Part shown: in pieces, positions 6,110-6,982 of the stretch
Layout: each line of letters begins with the position of its first letter
Numbering within the stretch: the first letter of the stretch is position 1
Assembly (NCBI GenBank): GCA_018702715.1
Contig: JABIYQ010000306.1
Span: forward strand, 1 to 6,982
Direction of reading: 5' to 3'
Source: Desulfobacula sp.
GTDB taxonomy: Bacteria; Desulfobacterota; Desulfobacteria; Desulfobacterales; Desulfobacteraceae
Length of the DNA: 6,982 nt
Translations under genes and position numbers: made by a program
The notes under the pieces: model-generated
Told to the model about the DNA's origin: nothing
Seen by the model: the letters and a program-made list of their open reading frames with translations, nothing else
Databases searched by the model: none

Positions 6110-6682
6110 TTGGTAAAAGAAAAAAAACAATCAAAGGGCAAATCCCCAACAAAGGATTCTCCCCCAAAAGCTAAAATCAAAGAAAGTTCCGGCAAAAAGG
6201 AAACTTCAAAAGAGTTAAAAGAACAGCTTGCATCTGAGAAGGATCGTGTTTTAAGACTTTCAGCTGAATTTGAAAATTATAAAAAAAGAAAACAGCGGGA
6301 ATCCGATGAGTTTAAAAAATTTGCCAATGAAACGGTTTTCAGACAACTTTTGACAGTTGTGGATAACCTGGAAAGGGCCATCTTTTCCACAAAAGAAAAT
6401 TCAGATGAAGAAGGATTGCTCGAAGGAATTAAACTAACCTACAAGGAAATTCTCAAGCTCTTTGAAACCTATAATGTTAAGCCCATAGAGGCTGAGAATC
6501 AACCGTTTGATCCAAACTTTCACCAGGCTGTCACCCAGATTGAAACAGATGATTTTCCGGACAATACTGTCACAACGGCACTTCAAAAGGGGTATCTGCT
6601 TCATGATCGATTAATAAGACCGGCCATGGTTGTTGTCTCAAAAAGAGTAAATAAAGAAACTGAAAAAAATAAAGAAAATTAA
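6110..6682 (+). CDS. grpE: Nucleotide exchange factor GrpE
   Basis: GrpE releases ADP from DnaK and so drives the Hsp70 folding cycle in the cytoplasm. With the chosen TTG start it has 190 residues, normal for the family. A lysine-rich disordered tail (1-35) is followed by a long coiled-coil helix (about 36-95, with SAEFENYKKRKQRE) and the beta-rich head. The head carries the family signature FDPNFHQAV (133-141) and GYLLHDRLIRPAMVVV (161-176). The start is uncertain. The frame opens after a TGA at 6059-6061. The most upstream candidate, TTG at 6065, has no ribosome site and adds a hydrophobic leader (SKLLLIQGILGAVKL) unlike GrpE. The TTG at 6110 has GGGAG eight bases upstream and gives a lysine-rich N-terminus, so it is preferred. 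dnaK follows after 21 bases, the common grpE-dnaK arrangement. Identity is secure; the start is about 70 percent likely. Confidence 0.95.
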   Translation: MVKEKKQSKGKSPTKDSPPKAKIKESSGKKETSKELKEQLASEKDRVLRLSAEFENYKKRKQRESDEFKKFANETVFRQLLTVVDNLERAIFSTKENSDEEGLLEGIKLTYKEILKLFETYNVKPIEAENQPFDPNFHQAVTQIETDDFPDNTVTTALQKGYLLHDRLIRPAMVVVSKRVNKETEKNKEN

Positions 6683-6703
6683 AGATATCTTGGAGGGTAT
6701 GTT

Positions 6704-6982
6704 ATGAGTAAAATAATTGGGATAGATCTTGGAACAACCAATTCATGCGTAGCAGTTATGGAAGCTGGTGGCGAAGTAAAAATCATTACCAATGCTGAAG
6801 GAGGGCGAACCACGCCGTCTATTGTTGCTGTCTCTGAAAGCGGCGAACGCATCGTTGGGCAAGCCGCAAAAAGGCAAGCTGTCACCAACCCTGAAAACAC
6901 TGTTTTTGCAGTAAAAAGACTGATCGGAAGAAAATTTAATTCAAAGGAAATTCAGGATGATATCCCTATTCTTCCCTATAAA
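6704..6982 (+). CDS. dnaK: Chaperone DnaK (Hsp70), N-terminal 93 residues, cut by window edge
   Basis: DnaK is the cytoplasmic Hsp70, an ATP-driven chaperone assisted by DnaJ and GrpE. The ATG at 6704 has a strong GGAGGG site (6692-6697) six bases upstream. The visible part is the start of the actin-like ATPase domain: the phosphate-1 loop GIDLGTTNS (6-14), the segment GRTTPSIVAV (34-43) and VFAVKRLIGR (67-76). Lys71 there corresponds to the catalytic Lys70 of E. coli DnaK. The frame is open to the window edge, so the remaining ATPase and the substrate-binding domain are not visible. It follows grpE after 21 bases and is probably cotranscribed with it; dnaJ may follow outside the window. Confidence 0.99.
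   Translation, partial: MSKIIGIDLGTTNSCVAVMEAGGEVKIITNAEGGRTTPSIVAVSESGERIVGQAAKRQAVTNPENTVFAVKRLIGRKFNSKEIQDDIPILPYK

Noticed and set aside
6679..6900. Minus-strand open frame opposite dnaK
   Set aside because: It covers the conserved dnaK start region and its ribosome site, and its translation is not protein-like.

Overview
The window is an ordinary-looking, AT-rich bacterial chromosome segment packed with protein-quality-control genes. The left two thirds (minus strand) carries the classical order tig-clpP-clpX-lon: trigger factor, the ClpP protease, its ClpX unfoldase, and the first 456 residues of Lon, which runs off the left edge. The right third (plus strand) carries a small exported N-acetylmuramoyl-L-alanine amidase, a tRNA-Pro(UGG) gene, the SRP RNA gene (ffs), grpE, and the first 93 residues of dnaK, which runs off the right edge. 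Gene order, protein sequences and base composition suggest a Gram-negative, deltaproteobacterium-like (Desulfobacterota) host. That placement is inference from general resemblance and was not tested by a database search.

Layout: lon (1-1368, minus, partial), clpX (1393-2652, minus), clpP (2662-3282, minus, GTG start) and tig (3342-4766, minus) lie close together, with gaps of 24, 9 and 59 bases, and read as one operon from a promoter near 4800-4828. A divergent intergenic region (4767-4911) holds two abutting perfect dyads. To the right come the amidase (4912-5604), tRNA-Pro (5679-5755) and the SRP RNA. The SRP RNA has a good sigma70-type promoter (5785-5813), a rod-like fold from 5821 to 5982 and a T-rich tail. 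A second promoter (6014-6041) precedes grpE-dnaK.

Together the genes follow a protein from birth to destruction. SRP RNA and trigger factor both act on nascent chains at the ribosome exit. DnaK with GrpE folds or refolds them. ClpXP and Lon degrade what fails or is no longer wanted. The amidase is the outsider, a periplasmic cell-wall hydrolase.

I found no convincing undescribed system. The points most worth a second look are the unusually long SRP RNA hairpin whose base coincides with the predicted transcription start, the paired dyads in the tig/amidase divergent region, the compact amidase with a degenerate C-terminal motif, the acidic repeat tail and degenerate isomerase site of trigger factor, and the unsettled non-ATG starts of grpE and the amidase.
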